NCBI GenBank assembly: GCA_903813345.2
Contig: CAIIXF020000004.1
Span: 30,255,985-30,319,984 of the forward strand
Origin: Owenia fusiformis
Taxonomy: Eukaryota > Annelida > Polychaeta > Sabellida > Oweniidae
Direction of reading: 5' to 3'
DNA: 64,000 nucleotides
Part shown: positions 23,180 through 36,011 of the stretch, piece after piece
Position numbering within the stretch: position 1 is the first letter of the stretch
Layout: the number at the start of each line of letters is the position of its first letter
The notes under the pieces: generated by a model
What the model was told of the DNA's origin: nothing
Seen by the model: only the letters and a program-made list of their open reading frames with translations
The model's database searches: none
Position numbers and translations under genes: made by a program

Positions 23180-23465
23180 ATATTTTTTCTTCTTTTCACA
23201 ACCTTTATTTTACTAAACAGGATGTTTCGGATCCTGTCTGGATCCTTTTTCAAGTGTATAAAAACTGAACTGAAGCGCTACAAAACAAACAATTAAATAA
23301 AAACAATATTACGTCATATTAATTCATCAAAAATTCATTCCAAATTCCCGCCAATTTATAGTTCCCTTGATCCCTGTTCATATTATTATTATTTTTCTTT
23401 ATAAAAATAGATTCTTTAATCCATCTTTCAAGTCTCCTATTGTCATTGTCCAAAACCGTAGTTCA
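23180..23465 (-). pseudogene. Penelope-like retroelement, 3' end
   Basis: On the minus strand a frame of about 48 codons ends at a TAA (23319-23321) and reads RRLERWIKESIFIKK, then MNRDQGNYKLAGIWNEF. The R-R-x-x-x-W-I-K-E...N-R-D-x-G...W pattern matches the end of the GIY-YIG endonuclease part of Penelope-like elements, as I know that family. Downstream lies GGATCC..GGATCC spaced as a hairpin within AAAAAGGATCCAGACAGGAT, followed by CCGAAACAT, a 3' feature often seen in these elements. Everything upstream (reverse transcriptase) is missing: a 5'-truncated relic. Confidence 0.6.
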
Positions 23466-23898
23466 CTCATGATTTCAAATGATAAATAAGCAATAATATG
23501 TATGCAATTATGCATATACAATATTGAAACCATTTTTATCTTGCAGTCACAGCAAGTTTAAAAAATAGCCACGTTTCCTGTGTATGCAGCATTAATTAAT
23601 ACTCAGCCTTGATACCAAGTTTGGCATGCATAGTATTAAAAACCTAGATAGGGGTCAACCAATATTTTAATTGCTTTGAAATGGTGGCCATTTTGAATAA
23701 TTATGTCATTGTTTTATCAATCATCTGTGCAAAACATTGGGTAACATAAATATTCTAATTATTAAATGGAAAATGTAACCATATAGCAGAAAACGATTTC
23801 TGTAACAAAATGTTACATTAGAATACACTTAAAGCCTCGTTTTATGAAAATGGTATATTCGGTTTAGCAGATAATTTGAATATGTACTTATTTCCAAT

Positions 23899-24206
23899 GT
23901 TGCAATTTGACTCCAGGCCTGCTACCAAGAACTCCTGCAATTCTAAAGCTTGGTGAAACATCTTTTGATGACATGCCTGAGAAAACAAAGAAGAAACGCA
24001 ATCCTAGAAGAACCTGGAATCATGAGGGTGCTCAAAAGACTACATTGAAGAAAAGCAATCAAGGAGTAGTGGAGCTCTCCCAGGCAAGTTTCTTAAATAT
24101 TCAAGAAATGAATAGGAATGTATGTATGTTTCATAAAAAATTTAAAATTTCATCTGATATAAAGATATTACTATATGACCAGTTCAATTTCCTGAATGCA
24201 AACTGA
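23899..24206 (+). pseudogene. Exon-like frame of about 95 codons, unrecognised
   Basis: An acceptor-like GACTCCAG ends at about 23917 and is followed by an open frame with LPRTPAILKLGETSFDDMPE and a basic KKKRNPRR cluster. Composition is coding-like, and the basic cluster could be a nuclear localisation signal. No domain is recognised and neighbouring exons are not found, so this may be a relic. Confidence 0.3.
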
Positions 24207-25682
24207 ATCCTTTAAATATGCCACACTGTCAAAATGATGAAAAAAAGACAACCAACAATGCAAAGGATTTAATGGCAAAGTTTACAATGAGTTTATAAAT
24301 CATCCATGTATTGATATTTTACTGATTTTATTGATTATATATTATTTACTGAGGAGAAGAGGAAGGAGTACCTGATGGTTCTGTATCCATTGAGATGTTT
24401 GACATGTGATCATTTAGTTGGGAGTGTCCAGTAATTAACTGATTTATGATGCAATCTAATTTGAGATCCCCAGATTCATATGTAAGTAACAAAGAATGAA
24501 GACATTATAAATAAAGAATGAGGGCAATCAATTAGCCCAGTCACACTTCAGCCTTACCCAACAGTGATAGCAGTTACTCCTGATGAAAACTATTATTTAT
24601 TGTGTCTTTCAAGCAGACTGCCTGCTGTATTGTTTCCTTAGTGTCCACCAAAATGGGCCAAAGAGGAGTTAGAGAGAACAGAGAGAGGCAAGAGAATTCA
24701 TAGAATCTTCTTTTGCCTTGCAGAAAAATGAAACTTGCTTATCAAAACAAATACATATAAAACCTGTTATTCAATAAACAGAACAATTTAAGCATAAAAT
24801 CAAATTTTAATCATATTTTGATTTTTAATGATCTGTGACTTCTATGATGCAAATGTTTTGTGTTCAAACTGATTTTAGGTGAGGCCTACAATGTTGGATT
24901 GAACCTTGTCCATTGAAAAACAAAATATGGACCGATATGGATCCTTGGATCACAGAATAAAGGCTTACAGGTATATACCATGCTAGGATGAGTTCATCAG
25001 GGAGTAAAGGGTGGTCTTAAAGAAGTGTTATTCATTTTTTAAACTAAGGTACCATATTCCTCAAAATAAGCTGGAGTGCACTTACCTAATTGAAATTTAA
25101 AAGGGCTCGGAAATTCAGGGAGATTTGAATATTACTTGTGCACAGACCAAAAAATTAGGAAACATGTTTAACAGTAACAAGTGGAAATTAATACATATCA
25201 CAAATTAAATAAATTCTATTCATTTTCACTGAGGTTAACTTTACCATGGAGTTCCCAAGTTCTTTCATTGAATTAAATATACATCAAGCTGCTCAAATGA
25301 ATCAAACAAACCATGCAGTGGTAGGTCAATATTGAATTTTCTTTTGACCATATTCATCCTAAAACTCACATGTGTGCTTATCATAACTGTATGCTTATCT
25401 GGAGAAATATGGTAATTGCAACTTAAATATATATCTGAAATGACAAAGGACCAGAAATGTGTACAAATAGTGTTAAACAGAAATTTGCCTAATCTGAGGA
25501 TTATACATGTTGCTGGACCCATGATTGACAGGTTCTCACTGTTTCAGAAACCTATGGATAGGGTACTCATACTTTACTTACACTTTGTTCCATGAATTAT
25601 TCCATAAACTATTTCCCTGTTTATTTACACTATTGGTCTGACTATCAATCAATTATCTTGTTCATGTTCATCACTTTTTTCA

Positions 25683-26137
25683 GGTAAATGGTATGAAGGG
25701 TCTCTCCACTACCCTTCGTTTTAACAAATTTGATGACACAATGGACAGACTGATAATAGAATGGCTATATGGAGTATGAATTGAGATTCCATCTGAAACA
25801 TATAAAGTACTTATTTGATTCTAAGTGCAAATATGAAACCTTTTCACTCATCAACTATCACACGAAGATCAATGAAGACATCAAGGCCACGCATCTGACT
25901 TGTGAATTCACCACAGAAGATCTATCTATGATAATGGACAATGGAAAGGTTAGTGGCAACAAAATACAATCTGGCAGATTAACAGTTAAATACATGTTCT
26001 CAGAACTAAAAAAAAACAAACATGTGACTTCGCAAGCTTGTCTAACAACACCTGTCTTGCATAAACTGTGTATGACAAGGACACTGGCCAGTTTATCTCT
26101 ATTCATATCAATGATACATCACATCAAAATGAATTAG
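25683..26137 (+). pseudogene. Exon-like frames, unrecognised (122-aa frame 25769-26137)
   Basis: After an acceptor-like TTTTTTCAG (ends about 25683) one frame reads NGMKGLSTTLRFNKFDDTMD and RLIIEWLYGV before a stop; a second frame then stays open for 122 codons to 26137. The change of frame suggests a decayed coding sequence. I recognise no family. Confidence 0.3.
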
Positions 26138-26139
26138 AT

Positions 26140-26985
26140 ACGGAGAGTAAGTGAATTTTTTTAAAGATAGTACATAAAATACAGTAATACATAGTATACA
26201 GACATACAATCAAACAGAGAGGTTTAATTTGAGAACCTCTTAATATTGTAATCTTCCATATACCTTTCTTCTAAAATAAATTCAAAATTTAAAGACTGAG
26301 CGATCTAACACTTTCGTTCAGACCTAATGGTGTTCAGAATAGACAGGCTTCACTGTATGTTGATATGTTCCCATTATATTGCAAAATCAACCTTATGGCT
26401 AAGTTCCATTACAACTTTTGGTCCTTTCCCTTTGGCACTTTGAGGATCAAACTCAATATCCAAAAGATTGTAACCCGCAAAGCTATTATGGAATGACCTG
26501 GTGAGTTCAAAATAAACTGCATTCTATTTAATAGGTTATCAACAAGACCACATTGAAGCATAATAGATGTATGAAATCCAATTATCCAGTCCTCACCAGT
26601 GTGAATGTTTGCAATCACAGTTGTATAAAAAGGCCTATCTTGGAGAAATGTGAACAAAGAGACAGAAAATTAGTTTGTGCCGGAAGAGCCACCTTCAGCA
26701 GGAAGCTAGATTCTTATTTATAGGAAACCCTTTGGTCATCGTAAAAGGCAAAGATGATTGAACTTTAACAGAAAACAAATAACTTTACCATGACAAAAAA
26801 AGTGATATACTATAAATATTGAAACTGGCCACGACAGTATTTAAATTCTGCAGAATGCATCTTTGCATTTCAGCCTCAACATTATTTTTAGTTTTCAACA
26901 CGCACCCCCACCACTTCACTTTAACAAATAACTGAATACCATGTCCATGTTATATCTGTATATAAGTAATACTGTAAAACTTTTA
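26140..26985. other. Intergenic; fragment of a dispersed repeat
   Basis: TAAGTTCCATTACAACTTTT followed by GGTCCTTTCCCTTTGGCAC (26401-26440) recurs at 47389-47427 and in part at 32450. Nothing else is recognised. Confidence 0.4.
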
Positions 26986-26991
26986 CTTGTA

Positions 26992-28016
26992 CCAGGTCGT
27001 TCAATAAGTTCCCAGAAAAACGCTCTCATTTTGTTAGTTTGTAGTATTTTTTATTGAAATTTTCACAGAATGTGTAAAATTTATTTAGAATTTATGTATA
27101 GAAATATTTTTATACAGTATTTCATATTTATTAACTTATCCTTGATAATGTGACGTCATAAAAGGGTATGCGGGGCACTATTTTGACGTTAAAATTTCAC
27201 AATTTTCAATTTATTCATCATATGTTCACGTTTTTTGTATTTCTTTTATTTCAACTGAATAAACATTCCTGTTGCCATTGTAACTATGTGACATCATATT
27301 ACTGCTGTACAAGATGCAAAAGTTCTTGGATTGAAGACATCATACATCTTTGCACCAAAATGGGTACTGTCCTCTCGGATATTCCATCAGGACATTGCTC
27401 CAAGCCATAGGTCTAACTTGGTGCAGGACACCATTTCCATCAATCTCCAAATGGAACTGCAAGACCAGGCACCCTTTTCACCTGATACGGCAGTATAAGA
27501 TTTTGCTTTTTTCAATAGGTTGAAGGAAGCTCTGAGGGGGATTCGCTTTGGCTCAGTTGATGATCTTAAAGCAGGTGTTAAGAATGCACTAATTTGAGGA
27601 GAAGTTTCCAGCTGGGTTCTGTGACCAATACAAGCAATGGGTTCAGAGACAGAAGCTATGTATTCAACACGATGGTTCATATTTTGAGCATTTTATGTAG
27701 ATGACAGTGAAGGACTATGTGAATATATAATCTTACAAGCATACAAAGACATCAAAGGGTGTTAAATATATCGTAAAATGTGACTAAAACGTTTAGATTT
27801 AATGATCCAAACCGTAATACTAAACAGTGCCCCGCATACCCTTTTGTGACGTCACATGATGTTGGATAACTTAAAAACTAGTTAGACATTTTCAAAAAAT
27901 TAATTTAATACAATGATTTGAAAATAAATTGTACACATACTGTGAAAATTTCAATGAAAAATATTATAAACTAATAAAATGAGAGCGTTTTTCCGGGAAC
28001 TTATTGAACGACCTGG
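26992..28016 (+). mobile_element. Mariner-like element, family C, with transposase C-terminal relic
   Basis: TA duplications (26990-26991, 28017-28018) flank inverted CCAGGTCGTTCAATAAGTTC ends. The arms align for about 190 bp up to GTGACGTCA and AAAAGGGTATGCGGGGCACT. The interior holds the C-terminal third of a mariner transposase: HQD and SNLVQDTISINLQMELQ (about 27390-27470), FSPDTAV, a stop, then DFAFFNRLKEALRGIRFGS and VDDLKAGVKNAL, followed after a frame change by FPAGFCDQYKQWVQRQKL. One internal stop and one frameshift show that it is dead. The N-terminal DNA-binding part is absent. Confidence 0.88.
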
Positions 28017-28029
28017 TATTACAATCTAT

Positions 28030-28295
28030 GTATTTGTAGATGTCTACATGTAGATGTATTTATAATTTAGTCTGTGCATTTTCAAAATTTCTAGTCTGTG
28101 AAATCTAGTCATTTCTATGCATATTTAAAATGGTGTCTACATGTAGATGTAGTATTTATATTTCTAGTCATAGTGAAATCTAGTCGTTTCAAGTTTTTAC
28201 ATTTCCAGTCAAAGTGAAATATCTAATCATTTTAAGTTGTATTCATATATCTAGTTAGAGTGAAATCTAGTCATTTCAAATTCATTTGAAAGCTA
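28030..28295 (+). repeat. Degenerate tandem repeat of CTAGTCA..GTGAAATCTAGTC units
   Basis: TGTCTACATGTAGATGTA occurs at about 28040 and 28133. Variants of TTTCTAGTCATAGTGAAATC followed by TAGTCATTTCAA occur at 28090, 28160, 28205 and 28250. Spacing is about 45-70 bp and irregular. Confidence 0.6.
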
Positions 28296-29660
28296 GCCAT
28301 TGTATCATACTTATACACATCATAAGTATTTATTAACATTAATGTGCATATCTTTAATGTATTGAAATATTTTAAGTAGATTAATGCAAAATTAAATACC
28401 TGTTTGTTAAACTTTTAGAGGGAAGCTGAGCATGTTAAAAGCTGTGTAGAATCTAATATGAAAAATCTCCATGTCTTTGCCTCACCAAGCTCAAAACTTA
28501 AAGCTCCAAATATCCAAATCAAACTAATAAACCACATCCTGACATCTGTCATGTCTAGCCCAGTTGAATGACTATATCATATTTGACCCCATCCTATATT
28601 GTGACTAAATTTGTTCAGAGGGGTTGAGTATGCAATTGTAATAGCCATCACATTTTATGGTCTATATTGATATTAACAGGTCATACATACCCCATTTAGA
28701 CCAATATATCAATTGTTCTCAATATTGTGACATCACATATTATGTCAGAATTGCAGATAAAAATAAAATAATTAAAAATATCATAGTAATATTATTCATC
28801 TAGAGTGTTACTATGAATGGTATCCAGAATACTAAATTAAAACATTTTTCTCAAAAAATATAAATAATGGCTGTATCAACCCCTACCCCAAACATGCAAA
28901 AATCATAATTTGCTTTAAAAAATTCAATTCCGGTTTTGAGATTATAAAGTTTTATCTTGGAAATTTGAATTTCACAAGATGGCGGAACCAACATGGTTTG
29001 AAAATCTACAAAAAAATATTGCAAGCAAGATCATTTGAAGACAATGATGGTTACTGGGTTTGGCAGGGCCTACTACACTGGGGTATAGTAGGCTCTCCAT
29101 TTCATTTCCTTGGGAGTTCCAATATTCCAAAAAATACATTATATGCCCACCAAGTTTAAGTAATTTTTAAGTTAAATAGATTTGATTTTTTGTTTGAGGT
29201 AAGTGGTAATGCAAAGGAATTCTAACATTTGTGCCATGTTAAGCATTGTGTGAATCCAACACATTCAGTTCTAGAGCCCCATTCAACAAAAAAGGCCACG
29301 CAGCCCTTTAAACTTTTAATGCATAGGCGATGCAGCAAAAGAGTCATGACAAACCATTTTGCATTTTAAAAAATACTTTTTGCTATATTTATTAATGTAT
29401 ATACAGCCATAAGTCAAGTGGGTTATCTGGACATTTATAACTCATCTTTGGCAGATCAGATGAGTCTATAACCCTGTTTCAGCACCAACAATGGTAGCAT
29501 CAATGACTATGCCAAAACAAGCCATCACCCATACACCAATTATTAGAATTTACACATTTCACTGTACATATGTTTGTTTCTATTTTCAGGTTAGACATTC
29601 TGATAACTGTGATCAAAATGAAAAATAATTTATTATTAGCTGTTAATTTCTGGTGTATAC
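28296..29660. other. No recognisable feature
   Basis: AT-rich DNA with one 64-aa frame at 28965-29159. I see no domain or clear repeat. Confidence 0.35.
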
Positions 29661-29667
29661 TCCTTTA

Positions 29668-29865
29668 CCAGGTTCTTCAATAAGTTCACAGAAAAATGCT
29701 CTCATTTCAATAGTTTTTGATATTTTCTTGTGAACATTTCACATAACGTGAAAAAAAGATTTTCTTATTGATTCTGGAAATATCAGTTTCTCTTATTTGA
29801 TTGGTAAAAAATAATGGTAACTATGGTAACTTTACTTACGTCACACATTTACATCACAAATTTTA
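29668..29865 (+). mobile_element. Solo end of a family-C-like mariner element
   Basis: After a TA (29666-29667) the sequence CCAGGTTCTTCAATAAGTTC followed by ACAGAAAAATGCTCTCATTT matches the family C terminus at 26992, and weaker similarity continues to a TTACGTCACA block at about 29846. I find no matching right end, so this is a truncated copy. Confidence 0.6.
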
Positions 29866-30289
29866 CCATTACAGAAAACTATCAATATGTTCTTATTTAA
29901 AATAAGAATGTACTGAGGGAGAACTGATGTTCATAGTTTTTACTGACATTTCTGGGATCCTGCTAGTCCATGCTGTACCAGAGAGCCAGAAAATCAACAA
30001 AAAGTATAATGCTATGGTAAGTAAAGCTATCTGTTGAATTCAGCTGATTTTGGTCATCAAAATTCAATATCTTGGAAGTTCATGGAGCAATCCAATTTAC
30101 CCTTAAAATAAATAAAACATATCTCAAATATGACCAGTTGTGTCCATACTACTTCCAGAAATTAACTGCAAAGGAGAAAGAAAAAAATATAACAAATGTT
30201 ATAGACTGCAATCTATACCAAAGAATAATAACCATCAATAAGAATCTGAGATTGACAACCTTTCAAAGTGTGCATTTGAAAGTAAAGGT

Positions 30290-30815
30290 CACAAGGGAGA
30301 AATTCAGTCAAAAAAAGAATGCTGGCAAAAAGAAGGCATTCTGAGCTGAGAAAACAGCCAAGATTTTTGTATTGACTGTTATCTATAGGCCTGTTGAGAA
30401 GGAATGTTGATGCAGCATCCACACTGAATACAGACAAAGCAATCAAAGGAACAATGGCATACATGATTTATTAAAAAAAGAGATTTTATTCATGAAAAAT
30501 ATTTTTAAATCTATTTATTTATGAAAGAATAGAGTATAATAAATATGCCGGACTATGCCCCTATGCTGGTGTTTAAAGGAACTTTTCTTCTCAAAGCTTT
30601 AGTGAAAAAATGATTGGCAAAACCACCGATCAATGTTTTAAGTTCTAAAGAACAAGGATGTCAGAATCCTTTTTGGGACTAAAATATTCCAGCAAGGATC
30701 ACACATTTCCGTAGGAGTATAATTGATGATACACTTGTTGCAAAAATATCACTGCAATCTAGTATGAAAAAATCATAACTTATGTCACAACCAATATATT
30801 CAAGCCACTCCTGCC
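30290..30815 (+). repeat. Dispersed repeat family R, copy 1
   Basis: AAGGGAGAAATTCAGTCAAA..GCATTCTGAGCT..CAAGATTTTT..CTTGAGAAGGAATGTTGAT matches 31852-31965; AATATGCCGGACTATGCCCC (30543) matches 32580; 30575-30815 matches 3870-4140. These shared blocks define one family with partly deleted copies. The 90-aa (30072-30344) and 83-aa frames overlap it and are not called as genes. Confidence 0.6.
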
Positions 30816-31849
30816 GCTATACCAATGCTTCAAGAACATTGATGACATGTTCAATGCTGAATTTAACATATGTTCTAAATAACAAATACCAAAAATAGTG
30901 AGGTATATCCAAACAATGAAGATTTTATTCTTTGCAACAATAGACTACCAAAAAAGGACAAGTTACTTTACCTTAAAATGAAATACTACATATATAAAAC
31001 CAAACTAGCACAAGAAAAACCAGACTTACAAAGATGGAAGAACAGTTTGAAGCAAGACATACTAATTTCAAAGGAAGCAAAGAGTTACAACGACAGTTGG
31101 AGCCTCCTAAAAATATTCATATGAGCCCCCTTGCATCCCCAACTTATAAACTATGTTAAAAAGTATCAACAAATAACCCATACACATATATTGGAATTAG
31201 CCAATTTATTAAAAAGACTATTTTTTCATAGCACACTCTCTATTATGTAATAATGCTATAATATCCATCAGATAAAGCCTCTACATTATTTGAAGAAATA
31301 GCCAAGATCAATTATCCATGATAACTCAAACTGTGGATTGCGATTGCTTGATGAATGACTCCTCTGTACCAGTAGACGCAGCCTCCAGTTGGTGGCAATA
31401 GATTACACAATTGCATTGCTCAAGCTAAAGAGAGAAAATGTACACACACGCTGATGCAGTCTTAGTAAACATAAAGCACTGCTACATATGCCCGCAAACG
31501 AAAATGAATGAAACTAATTGCTGAGCTTTAAATACATTTTCCAAACATCAGAAATCTTCTCGTTGTGAGCAAACAACCGAGGATATGTGAAATGCATTTT
31601 GAAGCCACCGGGCGTAAGCCGAATAAGAAGGTTAGTTGTGCAATTAATTGTATAAAAAATCTTTTAATGACCAAAACCTCTATATCACATTCATTTAATT
31701 GTTTAAAGTCATAGGTAACATACCTCCATATTGTTTAATATGTATATAAGTTATTGATCTCTTGAAAGACATTTAAGGAACACCAAGATACGAATCCAAG
31801 TTAAAAAATAAAAAATAAGAAATAAAAGTGCTATCCTTTGAAGAGGTCT

Positions 31850-32640
31850 TAAGGGAGAAATTCAGTCAAAAAGAATAATGCTGACAAAAAGAAAGCATTC
31901 TGAGCTTAGAAAATGGCCAAGATTTTTGAATTGGTTGTAGGCCTCTTGAGAAGGAATGTTGATTTCCACATTAAATACAGAGCTGAGAGAAAACACAAAA
32001 GGATAGGTGTGTTCTTTGCATCATGTCTAGTATAAAACGTGTGGCTGTTTGCCAAGTATTAATGACAACCATATTAATGCCGAGCAGTATTTGATACATG
32101 AATGTTGGCATTGGTGGGCTTGTCAATAAAAAATTAAATATGTGATTTCTCTCAGTAAATGTTAAAGATCTGCAACTCCATAAATTATATATGTAAGGGG
32201 CAAAGCAATATGCCTCGATGAATTCTCATCTGTCAAAGGTAAGGAGGATAACAGAGATTTACATTTTAAAGCCCACAGTATTCCTCACATTAGTGCTACT
32301 GAAAAAAAAATTCCAGAAAATAAATGTCAAAGGAAGATTATGGTTTGTGGTCAAAAGGGAGGGGGTGGACATTATTTGTGTTCACTTCAGATCATGTTTT
32401 TGGGTCTATTTCCTGTTCTTATGACATGTTTACACTTGGGAGTTTACAGTTTTTGGTCCTTTCAAAAATCAACTGTAAACCTTCATTCCAGAATCAAAGA
32501 AACAATGGCAGACATGGGATACTATTTATAAAATATATTTCAAAATCTATTCATTTATGAAAGAATAAAGAGTATAATAAATATGCCGGACTATGCCCCT
32601 ATGCTGGTGTAAAAGGGAACTTTTATTCTCTATATAAAAG
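31850..32640 (+). repeat. Dispersed repeat family R, copy 2
   Basis: This is the second copy of the blocks described at 30290 (start at about 31852, end with the AATATGCCGGACTATGCCCC block at about 32580). Between them an extra segment (32218-32530) resembles 47260-47410 (GGAGGGGGTGGACATT..TCAGATCATGTTTTTGGG versus GGGGGTATTCGACATT..TAGATCATGGTTTTAGG). Its 63-78-aa frames overlap in three registers and are accidental. Confidence 0.5.
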
Positions 32641-34305
32641 ACATTGGATATGATTCACAATAATAACAACAATCAAAAAGAGTTTATTCAAATAATTTAA
32701 TGAATTTTCAATAAATATGAATTACAAATAAACCATTCATAAATGTCTGTATATTTCGTTACGTGTGAGTACCTATTTCATTACTACATTCATTAAAATA
32801 AAAACTAGATAAATGACAGGTTTACAGTCATTTTCATATAGTAAATAAATTATATTGTAATCATATCTCTATTTCGGTGAAAGTATTGAGTTCATACTCA
32901 AAAATAAATTTTGAAAATATGCAATTACTGTATCGATTTACAGTAATCAAGTCAGTATCGGGACTCTGTTGTCGAAGTCAGTGAAAGAAAAAAAGGTCTA
33001 ATACAAGCGGAAAAACCAATACACTGTATTTCTAATTGACTCGCAAAATTACATGGATTTTGCAACATGGAATCTGGAGCCCAGTTTGGAATTTTTTGAT
33101 CACAGTTGTAAAATGTACTTGAAACACAAGTAATCACTTTTAAATTGGTTACAATCACTTTTCCAGAGAGAGTGAGAGCCTGACCTAGCCCTAGTAAAAC
33201 CACAGGATCTATCCACAAGTAGGTCCCTTGAGAGTGTAATACAAACAAAGAATGTTACTCAAGAACTCATATGGAACATGGATGAGAAATGAATTCAATT
33301 TCTACACTCACTTGTGAGAGTTGTTGCCAAAAGACAAATGAAGAGTGAATTGGATGAGTGTCCAATAGCTCCCATGCTTGTGGTTTGGGGAAGACAAAAG
33401 GTTTCTTGTACAACTGGAACACAAGTAAAAAATACTCAACATATTCTTGATAAAAGAAAATAAAAACTATTAAAGCACCCATATAAAGCAAGAAAACAAT
33501 GATAATGTATTTAAATAAAAAAATAAAAAGCTTTCTAGTTGAAAGCATAGTAATCATTGAAGCTCGGCATGGACATTAACCTTCAGCATGCTGCCTTATT
33601 TGAACAAATGTATCCCACGCAACTGGCTTATTTTTCAGAGTGCAAAAAATGATATGCCTGGACTAAATAATTAATATCTCAATAGCTACTGAATGAATCT
33701 GGATAACATTTTCACAAAAGGAAGATACACTGGTCTGGTTGTGAAAAAATTCTCATGATTGTTTTTGTAAATAAACATGACTGGGCAGAAATAAGTAACC
33801 ATGAATACTCCTCTGGAATCTCACCCCTGGGAAGATTCAATGTCTGGTCAGAATCCAAAACTGAATTTGCAGCATCGAATGTTCAGCTTTTCAATTCAGA
33901 AAATATTCTACTTTCTATCAACTTCCATGAGCCTTAAGAGCTCAGAATCTCAATCCCTTTCCTCCACAATTTCTTTGTGATCATTTTTGGTTGCATTTTT
34001 GAACAATTTGTACACTAAAAACGACTGAAACTCTGTTTAAATTGTTGAATTATAAATATTTTTTGAAAGATCGCCATTTTTGGTCAACAGGAAGTCACGT
34101 TAGGCACCCTTTCAGCCATTGTTTCCTAAAAATTAACACTCGATGCTGTGAAACTCATGCAAATTTCAGAAAACAACAGCTTCAGTAAATAGTCATTCCA
34201 CAATGCATTGAGAAAATGGCTTAAATCCTTAAACCATGATGCTGAGACAGGGAGATGTCATTTTAGCAGGGATTCCCAAATCTGTTTACATATGTCACCC
34301 AGTGT
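32641..34305. other. No recognisable feature
   Basis: AT-rich DNA with minus-strand frames of 96-98 aa (32952-33248, 33267-33557) that lack any known domain and have no supporting splice context. Confidence 0.35.
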
Positions 34306-34311
34306 AATTTA

Positions 34312-35395
34312 CAGGGTGTCCCAGAACTCATGAGAATTGTTTTAGAGAGATATAAGGCATAAGTGATTTTACTTCAAATTTGGTACACTAATGAAACACA
34401 CTTTTGGGAATAACTGACATGAATTTCAGGCACATATCTTTTATATTTCTGAATTTATTGACATTTGAATTCTACATCGCCACAAACCCCGGAGTTATCG
34501 GGAAAATTCAACAGTTTATGTCACATTTTGTCAATTTTATACAAATTCTCATCTATAAACCAATGTTTTTTGTATAAGCTTAGTTCAGCATTTTTCTCAT
34601 ATTGATGATGCACTTTGATAAAAACGATATATAAACTTTGATAGAGACCCAATACATCAACAGATTGTACATTTGGTTTGCTGAAAGATCATAATGACAT
34701 GTTCCTGAGGGACTGAAAGAAATGTCCCCATTTGCTAGCCAATATGATCTTGCATATTGACAATGCACCAGTGAATAAGTCACTACATGCATGTCAGTAT
34801 TGCATCCAATTTACTTTCTATTGAGACTTCACAGTATGTAGTAGCTCCATATACTTGCCAGATTTTACTCTACTAGACTTTTGATTTCTTTGGGGACCTT
34901 GAACAAAGATTAGTGGGCCATGTCACTGAAACGGAGGAAGAATTGAGTCATGCTGTTTCAGAGGATCCTACAGCAATGGCTATTGGACGATTTGGGAATG
35001 TGTATAAAAATAGCTGAAAAGATGACATCAACTGCAGATAATATGCTATAATAACTCTGTAGATATATGTTAGCTGAATGTGTATGATCCTATTAACTGA
35101 TGTACTGAAACGCTGAAATAATTCAATGAAAACAATGCTATTAGAGTAGAGAAGTTGTATAATAGTATCAAAATGTGACGTATACTGGTATATTGTTGTA
35201 TTTCTCTGACTACTCCGGGGTTTGTGGCGATGTAGAATTCAAATGTCAATAAATTCGGAAATATAAAAGACATGTTCCTGAAATTCATGTCAGTTATTCC
35301 TCAATGTTTGTTAATTAAGTGCACTTAATTTGAAGGAAAATCATTCATGCCTTATATCTCCCTCAAAAAATTCTCATGAGTTCTGGGACACCCTG
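34312..35395. mobile_element. Mariner-like element, family D, with long inverted repeats
   Basis: TA duplications (34310-34311, 35396-35397) flank inverted CAGGGTGTCCCAGAACTCAT ends. The arms agree for about 200 bp, through CTGACATGAATTTCAGG, TTTATTGACATTTGAATTCT and ACATCGCCACAAACCCCGGA. The interior keeps a decayed PDFTLLDF..FLWG phrase (about 34859-34900; third catalytic Asp region) followed by ETEEELSHAVSEDP-like text. The rest of the transposase is missing. Confidence 0.85.
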
Positions 35396-35696
35396 TAAGT
35401 TTAGCCAGTAGCATGGTTAAATGGTTTGCTGATGTAACCAGTCTATAAATACCCTGGGCATGCTTATGTTTATATTCACTGCAAGAAATTGACCAAAAAC
35501 GTGTTCTTTTAGAGAACTTTTGGTTCTGCCAAATTACAATGATGAATTTTACAAAAGATGTTTTGAGTGCATTTACGATTTCATTACTTATATGAACTTT
35601 TGGTAACATTCCAAGTACTTGTCTCAAGCACATATTTAAACACACATTTGTAGGAAAACTCCGTGTTTTGAAAAAGTTAAATATTTATTATCTTTT

Positions 35697-36010
35697 GCAG
35701 ATGGATTCATGTGGTGCCTGCAGAACAACCTGAATGAAAAATTTTCTGAAAATGACCTTGATGTGCCCTCAGCCTTGGACACTATACTTAACCCAAACAG
35801 CTACCAGGCAGATGCTGACAATGGGTGCCTTCAACATCCAGAATAAATTTTTAAAAAGCAGGCCAAACTGGGTTAAGAGAGACTTGACAAACTGATTAAT
35901 GTAGCCATTAATGCAATTCAAAACACAGATTATGATGACACTGGTGCCCGTCAACAGTTTGTGCCTATGAAAGACCAGCCCAAAGTGTAATTCGAAAGCT
36001 ACATGGGTCA
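35697..36010 (+). pseudogene. Exon-like coding relic with internal stops, family unknown
   Basis: Behind an acceptor-like TATCTTTTGCAG (ends about 35700) a frame reads DGFMWCLQNNLNEKFSENDL and DVPSALDTILNPNSYQADAD before a stop at about 35847; the same region later reads INAIQNTDYDDTGARQQF. This looks like a real protein that has decayed, but I cannot name it. Confidence 0.35.
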
Positions 36011-36011
36011 A

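Noticed and set aside
25858-26106. 82-aa minus frame antisense to the 122-aa frame
   Set aside because: It is a shadow of the plus-strand frame with no independent support.
31555-31645. THAP-like phrase RICEMHFEATGRKP before a GTTAGT donor-like site
   Set aside because: Only one Cys-x2-His pair is visible and the upstream C-x-C part and Trp of a THAP domain are missing, so the match is too weak.
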